From assembly GCA_902475415.1 (NCBI GenBank), contig CABRZK010000122.1, positions 1 through 7,387 of the forward strand: 7,387 bases of DNA, written 5' to 3'. The stretch is from an uncultured Eubacterium sp. (GTDB lineage Bacteria; Bacillota; Clostridia; Lachnospirales; Lachnospiraceae). Shown here piece after piece: positions 1 through 5,882 of the stretch. How positions within the stretch are numbered: the stretch's first letter is position 1; every line of letters begins with the position of its first letter. A program made the position numbers and the translations under genes. The notes beneath the pieces were generated by a model that saw only the letters and a program-made list of their open reading frames with translations, searched no databases and was not told where the DNA came from.

Positions 1-25
1 TGTAATAACAATTTGAACTGCCCTA

Positions 26-54
26 TTGACAGCGAAAGCACTTCATGGTATATT
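26..54 (+). promoter_or_regulatory. Sigma-70/SigA-type promoter of the TetR gene
   Basis: TTGACA at 26-31 is a perfect -35 hexamer. A 17-base spacer follows, then TATATT at 49-54, which matches the -10 consensus at five of six positions. Transcription would start around 60-62, leaving a leader of about 40 bases before the TetR start at 104. The -10 box lies inside a perfect dyad (47-60), and the start site lies in tandem repeats (53-82), so repression by a DNA-binding protein is likely. Seen directly: boxes and spacing. Inferred: activity and regulation. Confidence 0.85.
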
Positions 55-60
55 GATACC
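47..60. promoter_or_regulatory. Candidate operator dyad over the -10 box
   Basis: GGTAT-ATTG-ATACC is a perfect inverted repeat with 5-base arms and a 4-base centre. It covers the whole -10 hexamer of the promoter at 26-54. A second ATACC arm occurs at 71-75 inside the next repeat copy. A TetR-family dimer encoded 44 bases downstream is the obvious candidate ligand, giving autorepression. Binding is an inference from position and symmetry. Confidence 0.5.
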
Positions 61-82
61 GGTGGAATTGATACCAGTAGAA
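53..82. repeat. Two-copy 15-bp tandem repeat in the TetR leader
   Basis: TTGATACCGGTGGAA (53-67) is followed directly by TTGATACCAGTAGAA (68-82), identical at 13 of 15 positions. The repeats begin inside the -10 box and run through the expected transcription start, ending ten bases before the ribosome site. The 15-bp period (about 1.4 helical turns) could place two protein dimers next to each other. It may equally be a chance duplication in the leader. Confidence 0.7.
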
Positions 83-91
83 TTAATTTGT

Positions 92-96
92 GGAGG
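92..96 (+). promoter_or_regulatory. Ribosome binding site fixing the TetR start
   Basis: GGAGG (within TGGAGGTGAT) lies 7 bases upstream of the ATG at 104. It selects this ATG over the in-frame TTG at 26, which is part of the -35 box and would lie upstream of the transcript. Confidence 0.9.
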
Positions 97-103
97 TGAT
101 GTA

Positions 104-763
104 ATGGCAAAGCGCATAGAAGGTGTAACAGAGAAACTGTTGGAGTGTGCAAAAGAAGAATTTTTAGCCAACGGTTATGAAAATACTTCTCTGCGCATCA
201 TTGCGGAAAAGGCCGGATATACCAAAGGTGTCATCTACATCCGTTACCCCGACAAAGAAAGCCTGTATCGTGCTTTAGTAGAACCTGTGGCAGATGGTCT
301 TTGCAATTATTTAAAAAATGCTTTGGAAGGCTTCAAAGCTCTGCCGGGCGAAGTGCAGAAAGCGAATGAAAGGTCGTATGCAGACGAAGGATTTCAAAAG
401 TTTTTCGGGTATATCTATGAAAATTTTGATATATTCAAAATCCTTTTGATGAGTGGGGAAACGAAAGTCTATCAGGAATTTTTACACAGACTTGTTGAAA
501 TTGATACAGATTGTACCACGAAATTCATTGAGCAAACGAATAACGATGCTTTTTCTTCTGGAAGATTAACACCAGAATTAGCACACATCTTATCATACGC
601 CTTTTACTCAGGTTTATTTGAAATCGTGATCCATAACATGCCGCAGGAACGGGCATCTGAGCATATCGGCAAGTTAAGAAAGTTTTACAACACTGGTTGG
701 AAAACGATTTTTGAGGGTGATGAAGCAGAGCAAGTGAATGGAGAAAGGGGGAGTGTTTCTTGA
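104..763 (+). CDS. TetR/AcrR-family transcriptional regulator
   Basis: This is a 219-residue one-component repressor, of normal length for the TetR family. Residues 1-60 form the DNA-binding domain: a first helix (about 8-24, EKLLECAKEEFLANGY) and a helix-turn-helix at about 28-52 (TSLRIIAEKAGYTKGVIYIRYPDKESL, given here only as span and ends T28 to L54). It ends in the DKESL element typical of the family start of helix 4. The remainder (about 60-210) is a helical ligand-binding/dimerisation region with no motif that reveals the ligand. The ATG at 104 is chosen because of the GGAGG at 92-96. The gene stands first in the locus, under a strong promoter carrying a dyad and repeats, so autorepression is likely. 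It may also control the ABC/ECF operon downstream, but the terminator at 961-1012 argues against simple co-transcription. Family assignment is firm; target and ligand are unknown. Confidence 0.93.
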   Translation: MAKRIEGVTEKLLECAKEEFLANGYENTSLRIIAEKAGYTKGVIYIRYPDKESLYRALVEPVADGLCNYLKNALEGFKALPGEVQKANERSYADEGFQKFFGYIYENFDIFKILLMSGETKVYQEFLHRLVEIDTDCTTKFIEQTNNDAFSSGRLTPELAHILSYAFYSGLFEIVIHNMPQERASEHIGKLRKFYNTGWKTIFEGDEAEQVNGERGSVS

Positions 764-969
764 CTGACACTGAAACTTGGGTAGACACCGATGGATGGGT
801 TTATTGCCCTGCTTGCGGAGCAAAGACTCGTACAAAAATCCACCCGGATACCGAGGCGCACCGATGGCCGTTATATTGCCGGAAGTGCAACCGGGAAAGC
901 ATTGTAGATATTAAAAATATGATCATTCAATTATCATCCGAGCCAGACGCAGCGACGCCGAGCCGATAA
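760..969 (+). CDS. Small cysteine-rich KTR (zinc-ribbon-like) protein
   Basis: This is a 69-residue protein with two CxxC knuckles, C16-P-A-C19 and C40-R-K-C43, a spacing expected to bind one zinc ion. The sequence CPACGAKTR (16-24) contains the 'KTR' that names the family (cysteine-rich KTR, Pfam PF14205 by recollection). The ending EPDAATPSR also resembles family members. Its biochemical role is not known; relatives often sit in Tn916-like conjugative elements and beside acquired resistance or transport cargo. The start is TTG at 760, supported by AAAGGGGG at 744-751 with 8 bases of spacing. It overlaps the TetR stop (TTGA), implying translational coupling to the regulator. The last three sense codons lie next to or within the left arm of the terminator at 961-1012. 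No signal peptide or membrane segment is seen. It could be a regulator accessory or nucleic-acid-binding protein, but that is speculation. Confidence 0.85.
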   Translation: MTDTETWVDTDGWVYCPACGAKTRTKIHPDTEAHRWPLYCRKCNRESIVDIKNMIIQLSSEPDAATPSR

Positions 970-1012
970 TTTGATGGAACGTAATTCCTCAAATTATCGG
1001 CTTTTCTTTTTT
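961..1012 (+). terminator. Strong intrinsic terminator after the KTR gene
   Basis: A 14-base perfect stem pairs 961-974 (AGCCGATAATTTGA) with 989-1002. After a one-base bulge (975) it extends by GGAA/TTCC (976-979 with 985-988) around a 5-base loop. The stem is followed by a T-rich tract, TTTCTTTTTT, at 1003-1012 or one base either side. The left arm includes the last KTR codons and its stop at 967-969. It should end the TetR-KTR transcript and insulate it from the ABC operon. Confidence 0.93.
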
Positions 1013-1036
1013 GCAAAACGGTTTGCTAAATCTAAC
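1013..1036. promoter_or_regulatory. Dyad symmetry upstream of the ABC operon
   Basis: GCAAA-ACGG-TTTGC (1013-1026) is a perfect inverted repeat of 5-base arms starting one base after the terminator T-tract. An imperfect dyad, GTTTGCTAAATCTAAC (1021-1036), overlaps it. Both lie in the only 50-base gap that could hold a promoter for the transporter genes. I see no convincing -35/-10 pair here; TACAGT at 1037-1042 is the best -10-like hexamer and lacks a good -35. The dyads could be an operator for TetR or the DtxR protein, or a small hairpin without function. Confidence 0.3.
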
Positions 1037-1061
1037 TACAGTGAGAACAAGGAGGTTTATT

Positions 1062-2810
1062 ATGGACAAAAGGAAATTAGAAAATCCGTTATCCCGGTTA
1101 ATGGGATTGGCCGGGAAACAAAAGAAAAAATATGCACTATCAATCGTTCTGGCAATCTTGGGTGTTGCGGCTGGAATTATTCCTTATTTTGCTGTTGCAA
1201 GAATGCTGATCGCACTGATCGGCGGCACAAAAGAGATTTCATTCTTTGTCGCATACTGCCTGATGGCGGCAGCTGGATATTTGCTGAAAGTGCTGTTTTC
1301 CATTTGGTCAACATCCGTATCGCATACCGCCACCTTTGAGGTTTTGAAAGAAATTCGCAAAAAACTGCTTTCAAAACTCTCCCGCCTGCCTATGGGTGTG
1401 ATTTTAGACACCCCTTCCGGGCGGCTGAAGGATACCATTGTTGACCGTGTCGAGGGATTGGAAACAACATTGGCTCATATGATACCGGAAATATCGGCGA
1501 ATATGTTGATTCCCGTTATCCTGCTGATTTATGTTTTTATTTTGGACTGGCGGATGGCTTTAGTTACTCTGATTACTCTACCCCTGGGAATGTGTTTTGT
1601 AATGATTATGTTTCGCACCTATCCGGCAAAGTATGAGGGTTCCGTTCAAGCAAGCCAGCAGATGAATAATGCCGTTGTAGAGTATGTAAACGGTATTGAG
1701 GTGATAAAAGCATTCAGTCAAAGCGCAAAATCATATCAAAAATATACAGATGCAGTAAATTATGATGCGTCTTATTTCTATAACTGGATGAAAAGCTGCC
1801 AGTGGCCCATGTCTGCTTATACTGCCATTTGTCCTGCAACGCTTTTAACCGTACTGCCCATTGGGTTCCTATTTTATGCGGGTGGCAGTCTTGCTATGAC
1901 GGATTTTATTACAGTTATTATTATTTCTTTAGGAATCATCGGCCCTATCCTCGCCGCCAGCAATTATATGGACAGTATCGCCGCAATGGGAACGGTAGTC
2001 GGCGAGGTCTGCGGAATTTTGGATAAGGAAGAACTGGTTCGCCCGATGGAAGAAGTCGAGTTGAAGGATTTGACCATTGAAATGAATCAGGTGACATTTT
2101 CCTATCATGCGGATAAGAAAGAGATTTTGCATGGAATTACGCTGAAAATCAGACCCGGAACTGTGACCGCATTGGTTGGACCGTCTGGTAGCGGAAAAAG
2201 CACCATTGCAAAGCTGATTGCAGGATTTTGGGATGTGGGCGGAGGCGAGATCACGCTTGGCGGCTGCGACCTGAAAAAAATACCGCAGAACCAGCTTGCA
2301 GATCATATTGCCTATGTATCACAGGACAATTATCTGTTTGATGATACGGTGCGGGAAAATATACGCATGGGACGGAAAGGTGCTACGGATGCCGAAGTAG
2401 AACAGGCCGCAAGAGATGCGGGCTGCGATGAATTTATTCAGGAACTGGAACAGGGATATGACACTCGTGTCGGCAGCGCCGGTGGTCATTTATCTGGCGG
2501 TGAACGCCAGCGAATTGCCATTGCCCGCGCTATGCTGAAAAATGCTCCTATCGTAATTTTGGATGAGGCCACCGCATATCTTGACCCGGAAAATGAGGCT
2601 GTTTTACAGACGGCCATTGGAAAGCTGGTTTCTGGAAAAACCTTGATCGTAATCGCACACCGGCTCTCCACCATTACCGATTCCGATCAGATTGTTGTTG
2701 TAAAAGAGGGCAGAATTGAAGATATAGGAACGCATGATGAATTGCTACACAGGTCTCCTTTATATCAGGAGATGTGGAACGCGCATATTGGAGCAAAGGA
2801 TGGTGATTAA
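1062..2810 (+). CDS. ABC half-transporter 1 (exporter fold, TMD-NBD)
   Basis: This is a 582-residue membrane ATPase with an N-terminal type-I-exporter-like transmembrane domain and a C-terminal nucleotide-binding domain. Six hydrophobic segments are visible at about 24-46, 60-82, 143-161, 164-185, 255-275 and 279-300. The NBD begins near 335. It has Walker A GPSGSGKS (373-380), Q-loop Gln421, signature LSGGE (477-481), Walker B IVILDE (497-502, with catalytic Glu502) and H-loop His533, so the catalytic residues are complete. The D-loop reads YLDPENE rather than the common SALD. The start at ATG 1062 is set by AAGGAGG (1049-1055); the in-frame TTG at 1011 lies in the terminator T-tract and is rejected. 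Two bases separate it from the second half-transporter, so they probably form a heterodimer. Exporter-fold pairs beside MptD/EcfT genes resemble YbtP/YbtQ and mycobacterial Irt/Mpt transporters, which import siderophores or metals. Import here is inferred from context; drug or peptide export remains possible. Confidence 0.9.
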   Translation: MDKRKLENPLSRLMGLAGKQKKKYALSIVLAILGVAAGIIPYFAVARMLIALIGGTKEISFFVAYCLMAAAGYLLKVLFSIWSTSVSHTATFEVLKEIRKKLLSKLSRLPMGVILDTPSGRLKDTIVDRVEGLETTLAHMIPEISANMLIPVILLIYVFILDWRMALVTLITLPLGMCFVMIMFRTYPAKYEGSVQASQQMNNAVVEYVNGIEVIKAFSQSAKSYQKYTDAVNYDASYFYNWMKSCQWPMSAYTAICPATLLTVLPIGFLFYAGGSLAMTDFITVIIISLGIIGPILAASNYMDSIAAMGTVVGEVCGILDKEELVRPMEEVELKDLTIEMNQVTFSYHADKKEILHGITLKIRPGTVTALVGPSGSGKSTIAKLIAGFWDVGGGEITLGGCDLKKIPQNQLADHIAYVSQDNYLFDDTVRENIRMGRKGATDAEVEQAARDAGCDEFIQELEQGYDTRVGSAGGHLSGGERQRIAIARAMLKNAPIVILDEATAYLDPENEAVLQTAIGKLVSGKTLIVIAHRLSTITDSDQIVVVKEGRIEDIGTHDELLHRSPLYQEMWNAHIGAKDGD

Positions 2811-2812
2811 GA

Positions 2813-4543
2813 ATGATTGGCGTATTTAAGAAAATTTGGAGCTTTTCTGGTTCTGAGCAAAAGAATATCCGCAATTCGATTATTTGGGGATTTATCAATG
2901 CAGTTTTTTATGCGGCTCAACTTGGCGCACTTTTCATGATTCTGGATGCACTGGTAACAGGAAATACAGATAACTCTGCTTCGTTGGCTGCATTTGGGAT
3001 TATGGTATTAAGCATTGCCGGCAGAATCGTGACACAGTACATATCGCAGCTTCAGCGTACCCATGCCGGATATTTTATGGTTGCTGATAAACGTGTGCAG
3101 ATTGGTGATAAATTGAAAGTGGTTCCTATGGGCTATTTCAACCAAAACAGTTTGGGCAATATCACGGCAATCGCCACCACGATTTTGAGTGATGTAGAAA
3201 ATGCCGCACCTGTTGTTTTGGTTACTTCTCTTGGTGGTTTTCTGACCTCGTTTGTTTTCTGCCTTGCGATTCTCATTTTTGACTGGCGTATCGGTATGAT
3301 CGTGTTTGTGGGGATTATCCTGTTCCTTGTCGTGGTCTCTCTCATGGAGAAGAAATCCAGATCAGACGTGCCGAAGAGACAGGCAGCACAGGCCATGCTT
3401 GTGGAAACGGTTCTGGAGGCGATTCAGGGAATGAGCGTTGTAAAAGCCTTCAACCTTGATTTTAACAAAGGGAAAAAGGTTGACAATGCCATTGATGAAA
3501 GCTTTCGTAAAAACATGGTACTGGAAAAAGCGATGAATCCATATGTAGCAATCCAACAGGTAATTCTGTATCTGTTCAGCGTGCTGGTCATATTTGCTTC
3601 GGTCTGCTTTTATCTGGATGGCAGTATGTCGCTGGTATACTGTTTGATGATGATGGTTGCGTCCTTTATGGTATATGAACAACTTAAAATCGCAGGCAGC
3701 AGCATGGCAAATCTGCGTATTACAGAAAATTCCATCAACCGGGCAAACGAGATTGATGATGTTCCGGTTATGGATGAAAAAGGACGTACCATTACACCGG
3801 ATTCCCACAACATTCAGTTTCATAACGTAACATTCTCTTATGAGAAACGGCCTGTTCTAAAATCGGTTTCTCTGACAATCCCGGATAAGAGTTTGACTGC
3901 GATTGTCGGGCCTTCCGGTTCCGGCAAGACGACACTTTGCAATCTGATTGCCCGCTTTTGGGATGTAAACAGCGGCGGCATCTCCATCGGCGGACAGGAT
4001 GTGAAGGAATATACCTTTGACAGTCTGCTGAGAAACATCAGTATGGTATTCCAGAATGTCTATCTCTTTGATGATACGATTGAGAATAATATCAAGTTTG
4101 GAAAACCGGAAGCCACCCATGAGGAGGTTATTGAAGCCGCAAAGAAGGCTTGCTGTGATGATTTCATTTCAACTCTGCCGGATGGTTATAACACCGTAAT
4201 CGGCGAAGGCGGCGCTTCTCTTTCCGGCGGTGAAAAGCAAAGGATTTCCATTGCCAGAGCCATGTTAAAGGACGCCCCCATTGTTATCTTTGATGAGGCA
4301 ACGGCGAATGTTGACCCGGAAAACGAAGACCGTTTGCAGGCGGCGATTGAAGCTCTTACCAAAGATAAAACGGTCATTATGATTGCCCATCGACTGAAAA
4401 CGGTTCGGAACGCGGATCAGATCGTTGTACTGAATAAAGGACAGATTGTCCAGCAGGGTACGCACGAGCAGCTCATGGAACAAGGCGGAATCTATTCCGA
4501 TTTCATTGGCCGACGCAAACAGGCAATCGGATGGAAAATATAA
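2813..4543 (+). CDS. ABC half-transporter 2 (exporter fold, TMD-NBD)
   Basis: This is a 576-residue partner of the preceding gene. Membrane segments are seen at about 20-47, 57-78, 132-156, 160-177, 243-268 and 273-290. The NBD has Walker A GPSGSGKT (366-373), Q-loop Gln414, signature LSGGE (470-474), Walker B IVIFDE (490-495, with catalytic Glu495) and H-loop His526. The D-loop is again unusual, NVDPENE. Because both half-transporters keep the signature, catalytic Glu and His, a heterodimer would have two apparently competent ATP sites, unlike the many heterodimeric exporters with one degenerate site. The ATG at 2813 follows GGTGAT (2802-2807), which is inside the end of the upstream gene, so the two are translationally coupled. 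The two proteins share general architecture but their membrane domains differ clearly, so this is not a recent tandem duplication. The substrate is unknown; a metal chelate is suggested by the neighbouring ECF genes and DtxR regulator. Confidence 0.9.
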   Translation: MIGVFKKIWSFSGSEQKNIRNSIIWGFINAVFYAAQLGALFMILDALVTGNTDNSASLAAFGIMVLSIAGRIVTQYISQLQRTHAGYFMVADKRVQIGDKLKVVPMGYFNQNSLGNITAIATTILSDVENAAPVVLVTSLGGFLTSFVFCLAILIFDWRIGMIVFVGIILFLVVVSLMEKKSRSDVPKRQAAQAMLVETVLEAIQGMSVVKAFNLDFNKGKKVDNAIDESFRKNMVLEKAMNPYVAIQQVILYLFSVLVIFASVCFYLDGSMSLVYCLMMMVASFMVYEQLKIAGSSMANLRITENSINRANEIDDVPVMDEKGRTITPDSHNIQFHNVTFSYEKRPVLKSVSLTIPDKSLTAIVGPSGSGKTTLCNLIARFWDVNSGGISIGGQDVKEYTFDSLLRNISMVFQNVYLFDDTIENNIKFGKPEATHEEVIEAAKKACCDDFISTLPDGYNTVIGEGGASLSGGEKQRISIARAMLKDAPIVIFDEATANVDPENEDRLQAAIEALTKDKTVIMIAHRLKTVRNADQIVVLNKGQIVQQGTHEQLMEQGGIYSDFIGRRKQAIGWKI

Positions 4544-4567
4544 TTAACAATAGAAAGGACAACGAAA

Positions 4568-5152
4568 ATGGAAAAAAAACGAATTGGAGTTAAGGATCTT
4601 GTCAATATCGGTATTTTTGCAGTACTTTATTTCATCGCATTTTTTATTGCCGGGATTACTGGATTTATACCGGTCATGACGGTATTTTATTCGGTGGTGC
4701 TTGCCGTCCTTGGAGGAATCCCCTGCATCCTGTTTTTTACTAAGACAGATAAATTCGGAATGGTCACGATTCTTTGTCTGCTTATGGGAATTGCGACTTT
4801 CATGATGGGATATGGGCCTTACGCCATTGGCACGAGCCTGATCTGCGGGCTTGCCGCTGATTTTATCCTGGGAGTCGGGCAATACAAAAGCTGGAAACAT
4901 ATGCTGATTGCTTATTGCGTGTTCAGCGAGTGGGTCATTGGTTCCCAGGTTATCCTGTTCCTTTATAAAGATGCTTATCTGGAAAGCTACCGCGCCAGTC
5001 AGGGGGACGCCTATGTGGAGGCCGTGTCTGCCGTAGTGAAAAGCTATATGATTCCCGTTGACATTGTGTGTGTGATTGTGGGCGCAATCGTAGGCGCGTA
5101 TATTGGCCGCGCTATCTTAAAAAAGCATTTCAAACGTGCGGGGATCGTATGA
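4568..5152 (+). CDS. MptD-family ECF transporter S (substrate-binding) component
   Basis: This is a 194-residue integral membrane protein of about six helices (roughly 10-31, 33-57, 64-83, 85-102, 111-133, 158-185), with a basic N-terminus (MEKKRIGVKD) and a basic C-terminus (KKHFKR). Length, helix number and the KDLVNIGIFAVLYF opening match the MptD/'Trep_Strep' group of putative S components. The immediate downstream EcfT and EcfA genes support an energy-coupling-factor transporter. S components bind the vitamin or metal substrate in the membrane and are driven by EcfT plus two ATPases. The substrate of this group is unsettled; the namesake mycobacterial mptD lies in a metal-regulated cluster. 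The start at ATG 4568 has AAAGGA (4554-4559) 8 bases upstream. It lies 24 bases after the ABC pair with no terminator, so it is probably in the same operon. Family call is from sequence features and memory, not a search. Confidence 0.83.
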   Translation: MEKKRIGVKDLVNIGIFAVLYFIAFFIAGITGFIPVMTVFYSVVLAVLGGIPCILFFTKTDKFGMVTILCLLMGIATFMMGYGPYAIGTSLICGLAADFILGVGQYKSWKHMLIAYCVFSEWVIGSQVILFLYKDAYLESYRASQGDAYVEAVSAVVKSYMIPVDIVCVIVGAIVGAYIGRAILKKHFKRAGIV

Positions 5153-5871
5153 TGGCAGACAAAGCGGGAAAACACAGTCAACTATCCGTTGTTTCCTTCG
5201 ACCCAAGGACAAAGCTTTATGCTCTGCTGATTTTCAATATTGTCATGTTGACATCGCTGACAGAAGGTGTTTCCGTCTACTTAAAACCATTTCTGGCCAT
5301 TCTTGCGTTCTTGTTTCTACTGAATGCAAGAATGACGAAAACAGCGGTTATTTACCTTGTGTTATATGTGGTTTCGTGGAATGCGGAATTTTTCTTACAG
5401 TATATATCCGGCATGAGCCTCGGCGGGTTTCTGATTCGATTTTTCAGTCACATGATTACCCGAATTGTCCCCGGATTTATGTTTGCGTATTATATGCTCA
5501 GAACAACACGGGTAAGCGAATTTATTGCGGCTATGAAACGAATGCACATCAGTCAGAAATTGATCATTCCCATCTCCATCATGTTTCGCTTTTTCCCAAC
5601 CGTAGGAGATGAATATGCTTCCATTCAAGATGCTATGCGGCTTCGGGGAATTGGAATTCGAAAAGGCCCTATTGCGATGGCAGAATATCGCCTTGTGCCA
5701 TTGATCATTTCTTTGGTAAAAATCGGTGATGAATTGTCTGCCGCTGCTGTTACGAGAGGTCTTGGCCGTCAGAATGAGCGAAGCAATTACTGTACAATTG
5801 GATTCAAGGCATGTGATATATGCTTACTACTTTTAATGACAGGCGTATTTCTTGTCTATCTTATCTGTTAG
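5149..5871 (+). CDS. ecfT: EcfT, energy-coupling-factor transmembrane scaffold protein
   Basis: This is a 240-residue membrane protein linking the S component to the ATPases. It shows the family's N-terminal DPRTKL (18-23), several hydrophobic segments (about 24-37, 46-59, 65-78, 92-118 and 222-239), and the two cytoplasmic coupling-helix motifs with Arg-Gly: A-M-R-L-R-G at 162-167 and T-R-G-L-G at 202-206. These motifs normally dock in grooves of the EcfA ATPases, and both appear intact. The ATG at 5149 overlaps the S-component stop as ATGA (TGA 5150-5152), showing tight coupling. A second ATG follows at 5152 and could also be used; GGGGAT (5140-5145 region) is a modest ribosome site. A longer frame back to GTG 5068 is only overlap with the S gene. 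Although its partner ATPase gene downstream is broken, this gene shows no sign of decay. Confidence 0.9.
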   Translation: MMADKAGKHSQLSVVSFDPRTKLYALLIFNIVMLTSLTEGVSVYLKPFLAILAFLFLLNARMTKTAVIYLVLYVVSWNAEFFLQYISGMSLGGFLIRFFSHMITRIVPGFMFAYYMLRTTRVSEFIAAMKRMHISQKLIIPISIMFRFFPTVGDEYASIQDAMRLRGIGIRKGPIAMAEYRLVPLIISLVKIGDELSAAAVTRGLGRQNERSNYCTIGFKACDICLLLLMTGVFLVYLIC

Positions 5872-5876
5872 GGAGG
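5871..5876 (+). promoter_or_regulatory. Ribosome binding site of the broken EcfA gene
   Basis: GGGAGG, starting on the last base of the EcfT stop, lies 6 bases before the ATG at 5883. It is intact and strong, so the short out-of-frame peptide (27 residues) should still be translated from this start. Confidence 0.8.
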
Positions 5877-5882
5877 TCTGCT

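Noticed and set aside
26..103. N-terminal extension of TetR from the in-frame TTG at 26
   Set aside because: The TTG is the -35 hexamer itself and lies upstream of the predicted transcript; ATG 104 has a strong ribosome site and the extension encodes only the translated tandem repeats.
1011..1061. Start of ABC half-transporter 1 at TTG 1011
   Set aside because: The codon lies in the terminator T-tract and has no ribosome site; ATG 1062 has AAGGAGG at ideal spacing.
2674..2898. Minus-strand and alternate-frame ORFs over the transporter genes, including one spanning the ABC1/ABC2 junction
   Set aside because: They are opposite real genes, lack ribosome sites and recognisable domains, and are explained as shadows of the plus-strand coding sequence.
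5068..5148. EcfT starting at GTG 5068
   Set aside because: It would overlap the S-component gene by over 80 bases; the ATGA overlap at 5149 and the DPRTKL motif near the N-terminus fit the shorter form.
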